In this document: positions 31,347 through 41,506 of the stretch, in pieces
Layout: each line of letters begins with the position of its first letter
How positions within the stretch are numbered: position 1 is the stretch's first letter
Source: Flavobacterium sp.
GTDB taxonomy: Bacteria > Bacteroidota > Bacteroidia > Flavobacteriales > Flavobacteriaceae
Reading direction: 5' to 3'
Assembly (NCBI RefSeq): GCF_028689845.1
Contig: NZ_JAQVCH010000011.1
Coordinates: 1-64,000 of the forward strand
Length of the DNA stretch: 64,000 nt
Notes under the pieces: generated by a model
What the model was told of the DNA's origin: nothing
Databases searched by the model: none
What the model saw: only the letters and a program-made list of their open reading frames with translations
Made by a program: the position numbers and the translations under genes

Positions 31347-31802
31347 TTAGTATAAATCGTCTATATATTGTGGAGAATTTTCAATTTTTAATCGATTAAT
31401 TTTATTAATGAAAGCGACAATGTCTTTTTTGCTTTGCGGATAATCAATCGTAATAAAATGGTTGTCTATATGAAAAGTATAGGTATTTCCAGGTTTAAAA
31501 ACCACCAATTTATAAAAGGGAATCACTAAGGAATAAGTTTCTAATAACGACCGGAATCGAATAATTATTCCTTTCGGACGAAGCTCGATATTGCAAAAGT
31601 TTCGGTTGTTATCATAGGAAAGTAATAGGTCGATTTCATGACTCGTTTTCAGGATATCTAATCGAGGAGAACCAATTCCTTTTAATTTAATGTTTTCAAA
31701 AAAACCAAAAGGTTTTCCAACTAAATCATTGATAGCTTCCTTTACTTTTTTTTCGTTGTAAGAAGTGTTAACTAGCATTTTTTTTATAAAATTAAAAAAC
31801 AA
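31347..31802 (-). CDS. Hypothetical protein
   Basis: Intact ORF in a plausible intergenic slot; no recognised family. Confidence 0.65.
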   Translation of the reverse strand: MFFNFIKKMLVNTSYNEKKVKEAINDLVGKPFGFFENIKLKGIGSPRLDILKTSHEIDLLLSYDNNRNFCNIELRPKGIIIRFRSLLETYSLVIPFYKLVVFKPGNTYTFHIDNHFITIDYPQSKKDIVAFINKINRLKIENSPQYIDDLY

Positions 31803-31911
31803 TTTCTATTTTTTTGAAGGTTTAATAAAGGATTAAGACTTGTTCAATTAATATAGAAACAAGAAACTTGCTAAAAATTCAGTATTTTTGAAGTCTATAA
31901 AAGTAAAAAAG

Positions 31912-32271
31912 ATGAAAAAAACATTGGTTATCGGAGCTTCTGTCAATACAGAACGCTATTCTAATATGGCAATGAATCGTTTAGTTTCTCATGAACAACC
32001 CGTTGTGGCAATTGGCCAACGCGAAGGAGAAGTAGCAGGTGTTAAAATTCAAACAAAGCAAATTCCGTTTAAAAATATTCATACCGTTACGTTGTACCTG
32101 AATCCAATTGCACAACGCGATTATTATAATTACATCGTTGGACTAAATCCACAACGAGTAATTTTTAATCCAGGAACTGAAAATCCTGAATTTTACGCGT
32201 TATTAAAAATCAATAATATAAAAGTAGAAGAGGCTTGTACCTTAGTTTTACTTTCTACGAATCAATATTAA
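31912..32271 (+). CDS. CoA-binding domain protein
   Basis: MKKTLVIGASVNTERYSNMAMNRLVSHEQPVVAIGQREGEVAGVKI... RVIFNPGTENPEF. Confidence 0.88.
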   Translation: MKKTLVIGASVNTERYSNMAMNRLVSHEQPVVAIGQREGEVAGVKIQTKQIPFKNIHTVTLYLNPIAQRDYYNYIVGLNPQRVIFNPGTENPEFYALLKINNIKVEEACTLVLLSTNQY

Positions 32272-33693
32272 ACCGAGGAAAGTCAGCATACCATTCACAA
32301 TTAAAATCTCAAAACCAAAGGCAAACCCAAACCAAGTTTCACTGTATAAATTTAATATAATTGAAGTAAGAACTGCGGTTATGGCAACAAATGGTACCCA
32401 ATTGTCGCGAACTTGCCATTTAGTAAACAAACCAAAACTATAAAGTCCAAGAAGCGGACCATAAGTAAATCCCGCAAATTTTAAGACTTTATCAATAATA
32501 CTGACGTCGGCTACAAAGTATTTAAATCCGATAATGACAAAAATGGAGATAAAAACAAACAGCAAGTGAATTTTTTTTCGAACTGCAATTTGTTTAACGG
32601 CATCATATTTTTTTTCAATTTCTAGAATATCAATGCTAAACGAAGTAGTTAAGGAAGTTAAGGCACTATCGGCACTAGAATAGGCCGCTGCAATCAATCC
32701 TAAGATAAAAAAGAAGGCAACACTTAACCCAAGGTATTCATTGGCTAAAATTGGAAAAAGTTGATCTTTATGAGCGTCAATGTCATATTTTAAAGTATAT
32801 TCGGTGAATAATAAACCTAAGACTAAGAATAAAAAATTGACAAACGTAAGTACAATGGTAAACCAAAACATGTTTTTTTGAGCATCTTTTAAACTGCGAC
32901 ACGTTAGGTTTTTTTGCATCATGTCTTGGTCTAATCCAGTCATAACAATAGCAATAAATGCCCCTGACAGAAATTGCTTCCAAAAATAAGAAGGCAAACT
33001 GGCATCTTCAAAAAAGAAAGTTTTAGAGAAATCACTTTCTGCAATAAAACCAGAGAGTGTTGAAATATTCAACCCTAAATCTTCGGATACAATCACAATA
33101 CAAACCACTACAGAAATCAGCATAAATAAAGTTTGCAATGTATCTGTCCAAATAATCGTTTTGATACCTGATTTTTTGGTATATACCCAAATTAATAAAA
33201 TGGTTACAGTTACGGTTACCCAATACGGCACATTTAATTTGTCAAAGACGAGCGTTTGCAATACATCTGCTACTAGCATTAACCGCAAGTTTGACCCAAC
33301 CGTTCTTGAGAGTATAAAAAACCAAGCCCCTGTTTTATAGGAATTACGACCAAATCGATCACCTAAATAGGTGTAAATTGAGGTTAAATTTAAACGATAG
33401 TAAAGTGGTAATAAGACGGTTCCAATGACAAAATAACCCACAATATAGCCTAAAACCAGTTGAAAATAAACAAATTGCGACGCTTCCACTTTTCCGGGAA
33501 CAGAGATAAAAGTAACACCAGAGAGTGAGGCTCCTATCATGCCAAAAGCGACTAAATACCAAGGTGAATTTTTATTGGCTTTAAAAAAAGCATCATTGCC
33601 TTCGTCTTTTTTACTGATGAAATAGGAAATTAAAATCAATAAACTAAAATAACCGAGGATGAGCAATAAAATCGGAATGGGTTGCATGGGCAA
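32248..33693 (-). CDS. Sodium:solute symporter family protein
   Basis: ~13 TM segments; GMIGASLSGVTFISVPGKV, LGDRFGRNSYKTGAWFFILSR, AAAYSSADSALTSLTTSFSIDIL. Confidence 0.9.
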   Translation of the reverse strand: MPMQPIPILLLILGYFSLLILISYFISKKDEGNDAFFKANKNSPWYLVAFGMIGASLSGVTFISVPGKVEASQFVYFQLVLGYIVGYFVIGTVLLPLYYRLNLTSIYTYLGDRFGRNSYKTGAWFFILSRTVGSNLRLMLVADVLQTLVFDKLNVPYWVTVTVTILLIWVYTKKSGIKTIIWTDTLQTLFMLISVVVCIVIVSEDLGLNISTLSGFIAESDFSKTFFFEDASLPSYFWKQFLSGAFIAIVMTGLDQDMMQKNLTCRSLKDAQKNMFWFTIVLTFVNFLFLVLGLLFTEYTLKYDIDAHKDQLFPILANEYLGLSVAFFFILGLIAAAYSSADSALTSLTTSFSIDILEIEKKYDAVKQIAVRKKIHLLFVFISIFVIIGFKYFVADVSIIDKVLKFAGFTYGPLLGLYSFGLFTKWQVRDNWVPFVAITAVLTSIILNLYSETWFGFAFGFEILIVNGMLTFLGLILIRRK

Positions 33694-33816
33694 AAATTGA
33701 ATTTGGGTTGCAATTTACAAAAAGTGAACTAAAATTGATTGTTTTTTCAAACATCAAAAAAAAAATGGTGTAAAAATGCTAAAAAGTTGCTTTTGAAAAA
33801 TGTATTTTTGTACCCA

Positions 33817-34437
33817 ATGGAATTCTCTTCAAAATTATTAGAAAAAGCAGTGAACGAAATGGCTCAATTACCAGGAATTGGTAAGCGAACAGCCCTGCGA
33901 TTAGTCTTACATTTATTAAAACAGCCTAAGGAACAAACCCAGTTTTTGGCAGAAGCGATATCATGCATGCGAACAGAAATAAAATTCTGTACCGTTTGTC
34001 ATAATATCTCGGATCATTCCGTTTGCGAAATTTGTGCTAATGAAAGTCGTAATCACGCCTTGATATGTGTGGTAGAAGATATTCGAGATGTCATGGCAAT
34101 CGAGAATACAGGGCAGTTTAAAGGAGTTTATCATGTTTTAGGAGGAAAGATTTCTCCGATAGATGGCATTGGTCCCAGTCAGTTAAATGTAATATCGCTT
34201 GTTGAAAAAGTGAAAAAAGGAAAAGTGAATGAAATTATCTTTGCGTTGAGTTCAACCATGGAGGGCGATACCACTAATTTCTATATTTATAAACAACTCA
34301 AAGGGCATGAAGTTAAAACATCTACCATTGCTAGAGGAATTGCAGTGGGTGACGAATTAGAATACGCCGACGAAATTACCCTTGGCAGAAGTATTCTAAA
34401 TCGGATTCCTTTTGAAAACACAATGAAGAATTACTAA
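33817..34437 (+). CDS. recR: Recombination protein RecR
   Basis: [24 protein letters not shown], CxxC motifs, [38 protein letters not shown]. Start at ATG 33817. Confidence 0.96.
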   Translation: MEFSSKLLEKAVNEMAQLPGIGKRTALRLVLHLLKQPKEQTQFLAEAISCMRTEIKFCTVCHNISDHSVCEICANESRNHALICVVEDIRDVMAIENTGQFKGVYHVLGGKISPIDGIGPSQLNVISLVEKVKKGKVNEIIFALSSTMEGDTTNFYIYKQLKGHEVKTSTIARGIAVGDELEYADEITLGRSILNRIPFENTMKNY

Positions 34438-34456
34438 TTATATTTTGAGTAATTTT

Positions 34457-34485
34457 TTGAAATTAGATTTGAAAAACTATCTTTG
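34457..34485 (+). promoter_or_regulatory. Bacteroidota-type promoter at the head of the polysaccharide cluster
   Basis: TTG (34457-34459) - N18 - TATCTTTG (34478-34485), 18 nt before ATG 34504. Confidence 0.6.
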
Positions 34486-34503
34486 TTTGCTAAATTTTTT
34501 AAA

Positions 34504-35292
34504 ATGAATAAATCTGTACTGTTCATACTAGTAATCATTACTATGGTGTTCACGTCTTGTGTGCCCACGAAAGATTTGACCTATTTGCAAGATGGCGGAA
34601 AGGTGTATGATTCTATTATGGTCAATCAATCAGTAAAAAAACCATATCGGGTGCAAAGTAATGATATCTTAATGGTTAATATAAAAACGAGTGATCCTGT
34701 GTTGAATACGATGTTTAAACCATCGGATAGGACTCAAAATGTTAGCAATGAACAAGTTTTGTTTTTTGAAGGTTTTACGGTAGATGACCATGGTCTCATC
34801 AGAATACCTGTTTTAGGTGAAATACCTGTAATTGGAAAAACAACAGAAGAAATCAGGATTGATATAGAAAAAAAATTAGGTGAAGATTACTTTAAAAAGG
34901 AAGCAAATATTTTTGTCAATGTTAAGCTAGCAGGATTGCGATATACCATTAATGGAGAAGTTAAAATTCCGGGCACAAATACACTTTTTGTAGAGAATGC
35001 TACAATTATGGATGCTATTTCTAATTCTGGTGATATTACTATAATTGGAGATAGAAAAAATGTGATGGTTGTGCGGCGTTACCCACATGGCGTGGAGATG
35101 CATTCCATTAATTTATTAGATAAAAAAGCATTGGAATCACCATATTATTATTTGCAACCCAATGATTTCATATTGGTTAATCCACTCAAACAAAAATCTT
35201 GGGGAACAGGAACTACCGGGCTACAATCTTTAACCACCATTATTTCTGTACTTTCATTAGCGACTACGATTATCGTTTTAACGCGTTTATAG
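34504..35292 (+). CDS. Polysaccharide export lipoprotein (Wza-like)
   Basis: Lipoprotein signal (MNKSVLFILVIITMVFTSC), YRVQSNDILMVNIKTSDP, GEVKIPGTNTLFVENATIMDAISNSGDI. Confidence 0.92.
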   Translation: MNKSVLFILVIITMVFTSCVPTKDLTYLQDGGKVYDSIMVNQSVKKPYRVQSNDILMVNIKTSDPVLNTMFKPSDRTQNVSNEQVLFFEGFTVDDHGLIRIPVLGEIPVIGKTTEEIRIDIEKKLGEDYFKKEANIFVNVKLAGLRYTINGEVKIPGTNTLFVENATIMDAISNSGDITIIGDRKNVMVVRRYPHGVEMHSINLLDKKALESPYYYLQPNDFILVNPLKQKSWGTGTTGLQSLTTIISVLSLATTIIVLTRL

Positions 35293-35301
35293 TTTACTAA
35301 C

Positions 35302-37776
35302 ATGCTTGAATCTAAAGATTTTTCGATATTTGAAAATCAAATTAAATTTGATTTTAAAGGGTTTTTAATTAAAACTATTGGCTACTGGAAATGGTTTGTT
35401 ATCAGTTGGATTGTTGCCTTCATAATCGCTTATAATGTAAATATTCGAAAAGAAAAAATTTACAAACTTGAAACCACAATTGCGTTAAAAGAAGAGAACA
35501 ATCCTTTTTTTACGTCTAATACGAGTTTGGTTTTTAATTGGGGAGGGACTTCAGACCAAATTCAAAACCTTGCTGCTTCTTTAAAATCTCGTTCGCATAA
35601 TGAGATGGTAGTTAATAAACTAGATTTTTATATAGACTACTTAGCAAAAGACGAATATTATTTAAAAGATGTTTATGGACAAGTGCCTTTTGAAGTAAAA
35701 ATTGACAAATCTAAACCGCAACTGTTAAGTTCTCTTATTGGAATAAAATTTATTTCAGCAACTGAATTTGAGTTGTCTTCAAATTTTGAAAATCCAGATG
35801 TGGCAGTCTTTAATTATGAAGCCAATAAAAAATCTTTTACCCAAGTTAATGTGGGTGAATTTAAAAAGATATTTAAGTTTAATGAAGAAATTAATTTACC
35901 ATTTTTAAATTTAAAAATTATTAAAACACCCACAGCGGGTGATTTTGTTGGAAGATCTTATTTTTTTAAATTTAATAATTTTGATGAAACGGTTCAAAAA
36001 TATAGACAGATTATTACAAATGTAAATAAAAATGCACCGTCTATTATTGAGTTAAGTTTAGAAGGGACTAATAAAAATAGATTGGTAGCCTATTTAAATG
36101 AAACGGTTAATTCTACTATTAACTTGCAATTAGAACGGAAAAACCAATTTGCCACAAATACGATTGCTTTTATTGACAGTACCTTGTTGGCCATGGAAAA
36201 AATGTTAAAAGAAAATGAAGATGAAGTAAAACAATTTAGTAAAAACAAAGACTATTATAGCATTAACTCAGGAGGACATCAAATTTCAACACGGTTGTTG
36301 GATTTTGAAATTCAAAAAGATGAGGTGTTAAGACAAATGGCCTATTATAGTTCTTTGAATAATTATTTGGTAAAAAGTGTTGATTTTTCAAAGCTACCAG
36401 CTCCAACTGTGGCGGGAATTAAAGAACCAAATATAGTTCAAAATGTATCAAAATTAATTGTGCTTTCTACACAAAGGTCTGAAATGGAATATACCATTAA
36501 AAACCCAAAAATGTTTAAAGATTTAGATAATGAAATTGAAGCATTAAAGAAAGTTTTGCTAGAGAATATTGCTTCTGTCAAAACAACTTTAGATTATGAT
36601 TTGAAATTAGTGACAGACAAAATCAAAGAGGCTGAATTGGCGATAAGTAAATTGCCAGAAGAAGAACAGGAGCTACTGAAAATAACAAGAAAATACGATT
36701 TAAATAATTCAATTTTCACCAGTTTTCTCGAAAAAAGAAATGAAGCTAATATTGTTAAAGCAGCAAATTTAGCCGATATTAAATTTATTGACCCAGCAAA
36801 AGATATTGGTGCTGGACAAATTGGACCGAACACTAAAGTCAATTATGTCTTGGCGTTTTTCTTAGGATTATTTATTCCTTTGATTGCTATTTTAACTATT
36901 TTCTTTTTAGAAAATACTATTTTGAATATTGACGATATTAGTAAACTAACCACAATTCCCGTTATCGGAATTGTTGGAATAAAACAAACAACTTCAAATC
37001 TAGCCGTTTTTGAAAAACAAAAATCATCTCTGTCAGAATCGTTTAGGGCCATTCGTTCTTCCCTCCAATTTATGTACAAGAAAAATAAAGTTGAAGGAGC
37101 AAAAACATTAATGTTAACCTCCTCAATTAGTGGAGAAGGAAAGACTTTTTGTTCTATTAATATGGCTACCGTATTCGCATTGAGTGAGAAAAAAACTATA
37201 ATTGTAGGTTTGGATTTACGCAAACCCAAAATTTTTGACGATTTTAATATGACAAATAATTTAGGTGCTGTCAACTACCTTATTGGTCAAAATACCTTCG
37301 ATGAAGTAGTGCAGCATACGCACATTCCTTATTTAGATGTTATATCTTCTGGACCGGTTCCGCCAAATCCATCAGAGTTATTAATTGGTGAAGCGATGGA
37401 AGAGTTTATGAAAGAGTTAAAAAGCAGGTATGATTATATTATTCTCGATACGCCACCTGTTGGCTTAGTAGCCGATGCGGTTGAGCTAGCTCCCTATGTG
37501 GATGCAACACTTTATATCATTCGACAAAATTACACTAAAAAGGAAATGATTAATTTAATGAATAATCGTTTACAACGGGGTGAGTTGAAAAACATTAGTA
37601 TTGTTTTTAATGGTTTTGAAAATAGAGCGAGATATGGAACGGGCTATGGTTACGGCTACGGTTATGGCTATGGCTATAGTTATGTTTATGGCAATTACTC
37701 CAACGGCTATAATGAGGATTATAAGCCTAAAACGGTACTGGAAAAAATTAAATATTACTTTAAAAAGAAAAGATAA
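35302..37776 (+). CDS. Polysaccharide co-polymerase / tyrosine autokinase (Wzc-like)
   Basis: Wzz-like domain; SSISGEGKTFCSINMA Walker A, VGLDLRKPKIFDDF, YIILDTPPVGLVADAV; Tyr-rich C-terminus. Confidence 0.94.
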   Translation: MLESKDFSIFENQIKFDFKGFLIKTIGYWKWFVISWIVAFIIAYNVNIRKEKIYKLETTIALKEENNPFFTSNTSLVFNWGGTSDQIQNLAASLKSRSHNEMVVNKLDFYIDYLAKDEYYLKDVYGQVPFEVKIDKSKPQLLSSLIGIKFISATEFELSSNFENPDVAVFNYEANKKSFTQVNVGEFKKIFKFNEEINLPFLNLKIIKTPTAGDFVGRSYFFKFNNFDETVQKYRQIITNVNKNAPSIIELSLEGTNKNRLVAYLNETVNSTINLQLERKNQFATNTIAFIDSTLLAMEKMLKENEDEVKQFSKNKDYYSINSGGHQISTRLLDFEIQKDEVLRQMAYYSSLNNYLVKSVDFSKLPAPTVAGIKEPNIVQNVSKLIVLSTQRSEMEYTIKNPKMFKDLDNEIEALKKVLLENIASVKTTLDYDLKLVTDKIKEAELAISKLPEEEQELLKITRKYDLNNSIFTSFLEKRNEANIVKAANLADIKFIDPAKDIGAGQIGPNTKVNYVLAFFLGLFIPLIAILTIFFLENTILNIDDISKLTTIPVIGIVGIKQTTSNLAVFEKQKSSLSESFRAIRSSLQFMYKKNKVEGAKTLMLTSSISGEGKTFCSINMATVFALSEKKTIIVGLDLRKPKIFDDFNMTNNLGAVNYLIGQNTFDEVVQHTHIPYLDVISSGPVPPNPSELLIGEAMEEFMKELKSRYDYIILDTPPVGLVADAVELAPYVDATLYIIRQNYTKKEMINLMNNRLQRGELKNISIVFNGFENRARYGTGYGYGYGYGYGYSYVYGNYSNGYNEDYKPKTVLEKIKYYFKKKR
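37630..37725 (+). repeat. Gly-Tyr codon repeats encoding the C-terminal Tyr tail
   Basis: Encodes YGTGYGYGYGYGYGYSYVYGNYSNGYNEDY; imperfect GGYTAY hexamer repeat. Confidence 0.9.
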
Positions 37777-38753
37777 TGAAAGAGCAATATTCCATATTAG
37801 TTACAGGTGGTGCCGGTTTTATTGGTTCCAATTTATGTGACCATTTTTTGACTAAAGGATATCAAGTAACTTGTTTAGATAATTTTGCTACAGGACATCG
37901 GCATAATGTCGAGCCCTTTTTAAAAAATACAAATTTTAAATTAATCGAAGGTGATATTCGCAATTTGGCTACTTGTCACGATGCGGTTAAAGGAATAGAT
38001 TTTGTGTTACATCAAGCTGCTTTAGGCTCGGTTCCTCGTTCTATAAACGACCCAATTACGACAAATGATGTCAATGTTTCGGGTTTTTTAAACATGTTGG
38101 TAGCCGCTAGAGATGCAAACGTAAAACGGTTTGTTTATGCGGCGAGTTCTTCTACTTATGGAGATTCTGAAGCCTTGCCCAAAGTGGAAGACGTTATTGG
38201 TAAACCCTTATCTCCATATGCTATTACCAAATATGTCAATGAATTATATGCGGAAATATTTAGTAGAACCTATGGCTTAGAAACGATTGGCCTACGTTAT
38301 TTTAACGTATTCGGTCGTCGGCAAGACCCTAATGGTGCGTATGCCGCAGTAATTCCTAAATTTGTTATGCAATTAATGAAAGAAGATAGCCCTGTTATTA
38401 ACGGAGATGGTCTTTTTTCTAGGGATTTTACGTATATTGACAACGTGGTTCAAATGAATGAATTGGCGATGTTAACTTTGAACCCCCAAGCCATTAATAC
38501 CGTGTTTAACACTGCGTATGGCGACAGAACAACTTTAAATCAAATGGTTAATTTGTTAAAAACCTATTTGGCAAACTATAACCCTAAGATTGCAGAAGTT
38601 AATGTTATTTATGGACCAAATCGAGCAGGAGATATTCCGCACTCGTTGGCCAGTATAGAAAAAGCAAAAGAATTATTACACTACCATCCTCAATTTTCGT
38701 TCGGAGACGGACTTAAAGAAGCAGTTGATTGGTATTGGCATAATTTACAATAA
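37776..38753 (+). CDS. tviC: NAD-dependent epimerase, TviC/WbpP-like (UDP-GlcNAc(A) 4-epimerase)
   Basis: VLHQAALGSVPRSINDPITTN, YAASSSTYGDSEALPK, SPYAITKYVNELYAEIF, GLRYFNVFGRRQDPNGAYAAVIP. Confidence 0.8.
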   Translation: MKEQYSILVTGGAGFIGSNLCDHFLTKGYQVTCLDNFATGHRHNVEPFLKNTNFKLIEGDIRNLATCHDAVKGIDFVLHQAALGSVPRSINDPITTNDVNVSGFLNMLVAARDANVKRFVYAASSSTYGDSEALPKVEDVIGKPLSPYAITKYVNELYAEIFSRTYGLETIGLRYFNVFGRRQDPNGAYAAVIPKFVMQLMKEDSPVINGDGLFSRDFTYIDNVVQMNELAMLTLNPQAINTVFNTAYGDRTTLNQMVNLLKTYLANYNPKIAEVNVIYGPNRAGDIPHSLASIEKAKELLHYHPQFSFGDGLKEAVDWYWHNLQ

Positions 38754-38769
38754 TTTCAATTAGAATAAA

Positions 38770-40161
38770 ATGAGTATTACAAAGATTTGTTGTATTGGAG
38801 CAGGTTATGTAGGAGGCCCTACTATGGCAGTGATTGCTCAAAAATGTCCACATATTCAAGTAACTGTGGTCGATTTAAATGAAGAAAGAATAGCTAAATG
38901 GAATGATCCCAATGTAGAAAATATTCCTATTTATGAGCCTGGTCTAAGTGAGGTGGTGAAAGAAGCTCGTGGACGAAATTTATTTTTCTCTACGGAAGTA
39001 GATAAAGCCATAGATGAAGCCGAAATGATTTTTATCTCCGTGAATACGCCTACTAAAACCTATGGCTCTGGAAAAGGATTAGCAGCCGATTTAAAATATA
39101 TTGAATTGTGTGCTCGTCAAATTGCACGTGTATCAAAAACTAATAAAATCGTAGTTGAAAAATCCACTTTACCCGTTCGTACTGCCGAAGCGATAAAAAG
39201 TATTTTACACAATACTGGAAATGGTGTTAAATATCAAATTTTATCGAATCCTGAATTTTTAGCAGAAGGTACCGCGGTAGATGATTTATTCAATCCAGAC
39301 CGGGTGTTAATTGGAGGAGATTCTTCGGAAGAAGGAGAAAAAGCAATTCAACAATTAGTGTCTATTTATGCTAATTGGGTTCCAAGAGAACGGATATTAA
39401 CCACTAATGTGTGGTCTTCGGAATTGTCAAAGTTAGTCGCTAATGCCTTTTTAGCTCAACGCGTTTCTTCGATCAATGCTATATCTGAATTATGTGAAAA
39501 AACAGGAGCGAATGTCAATGAAGTCTCTAAAGCTATCGGAATGGATAGCCGTATTGGCCCAAAATTTTTGAAATCCTCGGTTGGTTTTGGAGGTTCGTGT
39601 TTTCAAAAGGATATTTTGAACTTGGTTTATATTGCTAAATCATATGGCTTACATGAAGTTGCCGATTATTGGGAGCAAGTCATCATCATGAATGATCATC
39701 AAAAAGCACGTTTTGCAAAAAACATTGTTACGACCTTATACAATACGGTAGCCGATAAAAAAATTGCTTTTTTAGGTTGGGCTTTCAAAAAAGATACCAA
39801 TGATACCCGAGAATCTGCCGCTATTTATGTAGCAAATGATTTATTGTTTGAACAAGCAAAACTGGCGGTTTATGACCCGAAAGTATCTGAAAAGCAAATG
39901 TTAGTTGATTTAGACTACCTTCAAACCAGAATCCCAGAAGAGAATAAAAAATTAGTCAAAGCGTATCAAGATCCTTATCAAGCTTGTGAAGGAGCTCATG
40001 CCATCGCAATACTCACCGAATGGGACGAGTTTAAAAACTACGATTGGCAAAAAATTTATGAAAATATGAATAAGCCAGCCTTTGTTTTTGATGGTAGAAA
40101 TTTGTTGGATAAAGAAATGCTAACCCAAATTGGATTTAAATACCAAGCAATTGGTTCATAA
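38770..40161 (+). CDS. ugd: UDP-glucose 6-dehydrogenase (eukaryote-like form)
   Basis: [78 protein letters not shown]. Confidence 0.9.
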   Translation: MSITKICCIGAGYVGGPTMAVIAQKCPHIQVTVVDLNEERIAKWNDPNVENIPIYEPGLSEVVKEARGRNLFFSTEVDKAIDEAEMIFISVNTPTKTYGSGKGLAADLKYIELCARQIARVSKTNKIVVEKSTLPVRTAEAIKSILHNTGNGVKYQILSNPEFLAEGTAVDDLFNPDRVLIGGDSSEEGEKAIQQLVSIYANWVPRERILTTNVWSSELSKLVANAFLAQRVSSINAISELCEKTGANVNEVSKAIGMDSRIGPKFLKSSVGFGGSCFQKDILNLVYIAKSYGLHEVADYWEQVIIMNDHQKARFAKNIVTTLYNTVADKKIAFLGWAFKKDTNDTRESAAIYVANDLLFEQAKLAVYDPKVSEKQMLVDLDYLQTRIPEENKKLVKAYQDPYQACEGAHAIAILTEWDEFKNYDWQKIYENMNKPAFVFDGRNLLDKEMLTQIGFKYQAIGS

Positions 40162-40173
40162 AACAAGATTAAA

Positions 40174-41451
40174 ATGAGTATAAAAATTGGAGTAATTGGT
40201 TTGGGATATGTGGGCTTGCCTTTAGCGAGATTATTTGCCACCAAGTATCCTGTTGTAGGATTTGATATTAATCAAAAAAGGGTAGAAGAACTCAATTCAG
40301 GGTTAGATAATACGTTAGAAATTGAAGAAGATTTGCTAAAATCTGTTTTAGTAAAGGAGCCGCTACAATCCAATGGATTATTTTGTTCTACTAATTTAGA
40401 AGACATAAAGAATTGCAATTATTATATTGTTACCGTTCCAACGCCTGTTGATAAGAATAATCGTCCCGATTTAACGCCTTTGTATAAATCGAGTGAAACG
40501 GTTGGAAAAGTACTTAAAATTGGAGATATAGTGGTATATGAATCTACAGTATATCCTGGAGCCACGGAAGAGGAATGTATTCCTGTACTTGAAAAATTTA
40601 GCGGTTTGAAATTTAATGTTGATTTTTTTGCAGGTTACTCACCAGAGCGAATTAATCCAGGCGATAAAGAACATACGGTAGAAAAAATTTTAAAAGTTAC
40701 CGCTGGTTCTACTCCAGAAATTGGAATAGTTGTGAATGATTTATATAAATCGGTTATCACAGCCGGAACACATTTGGCTCCTACCATTAAAGTAGCAGAA
40801 GCGGCCAAAGTCATTGAGAATTCACAACGCGACATCAACATTGCCTTTGTGAATGAATTAGCCAAAATTTTTAATATCTTAAACATAGATACGCATGATG
40901 TGCTAGAAGCTGCGGGAACAAAATGGAATTTTCTTCCTTTTAAACCCGGATTAGTAGGCGGACATTGCATTGGCGTTGACCCCTATTATTTAGCTCAAAA
41001 AGCTCAAGAAGCAGGATATCATCCTGAAATTATTTTAGCAGGAAGACGTTTAAACGATAGCATGGGCGAATATGTCGCTTCGCAAGTGGTGAAGTTGATG
41101 ATTAAAAAAGGAATCACTGTTAATAAAGCCAAATTATTGATGTTGGGAATTACTTTTAAAGAAAATTGTCCCGACGTTCGCAATACCAAAATTGTGGATG
41201 TCATTGCTGCCTTAATGGATTACGGTATCGATGTGTCTCTATATGATCCTTGGGCCAATCCTGCCGAAGTAAAACATGAATATAATTTAACCACTTCAAG
41301 AACATTGCCTACTGAAAAGTATGATGCAATTGTTTTAGGCGTTTCTCATAAAGAATTTTTATCGCTCGATTTACAAAATTTAAAAAATGAAAATGCGGTG
41401 GTATATGATGTAAAAGGCATTTTGAAGTCCGGAGTGGATGGGAAACTTTAA
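40174..41451 (+). CDS. tviB: UDP-N-acetyl-hexosamine 6-dehydrogenase (TviB/WbpO/CapL-like)
   Basis: IGVIGLGYVGLPLARLF, VVYESTVYPGATEEECIPVLE, GYSPERINPGDKEHT, AGTKWNFLPFKPGLVGGHCIGVDPYYLAQKAQ. Confidence 0.85.
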   Translation: MSIKIGVIGLGYVGLPLARLFATKYPVVGFDINQKRVEELNSGLDNTLEIEEDLLKSVLVKEPLQSNGLFCSTNLEDIKNCNYYIVTVPTPVDKNNRPDLTPLYKSSETVGKVLKIGDIVVYESTVYPGATEEECIPVLEKFSGLKFNVDFFAGYSPERINPGDKEHTVEKILKVTAGSTPEIGIVVNDLYKSVITAGTHLAPTIKVAEAAKVIENSQRDINIAFVNELAKIFNILNIDTHDVLEAAGTKWNFLPFKPGLVGGHCIGVDPYYLAQKAQEAGYHPEIILAGRRLNDSMGEYVASQVVKLMIKKGITVNKAKLLMLGITFKENCPDVRNTKIVDVIAALMDYGIDVSLYDPWANPAEVKHEYNLTTSRTLPTEKYDAIVLGVSHKEFLSLDLQNLKNENAVVYDVKGILKSGVDGKL

Positions 41452-41506
41452 TTAGTTATGAGTTTTGAATTATGAGTAGTTTTTGAGAAATAAAAAACAG
41501 AAGTTG

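Noticed and set aside
33803-33810. TATTTTTG just upstream of recR
   Set aside because: Matches the -7 box, but the nearest TTG gives only a 13-nt spacer and the start codon is 6 nt away; too weak to call, though leaderless initiation is possible.
37601-37840. 79-aa plus-strand ORF
   Set aside because: Out-of-frame reading of the GY repeat region of the Wzc-like gene.
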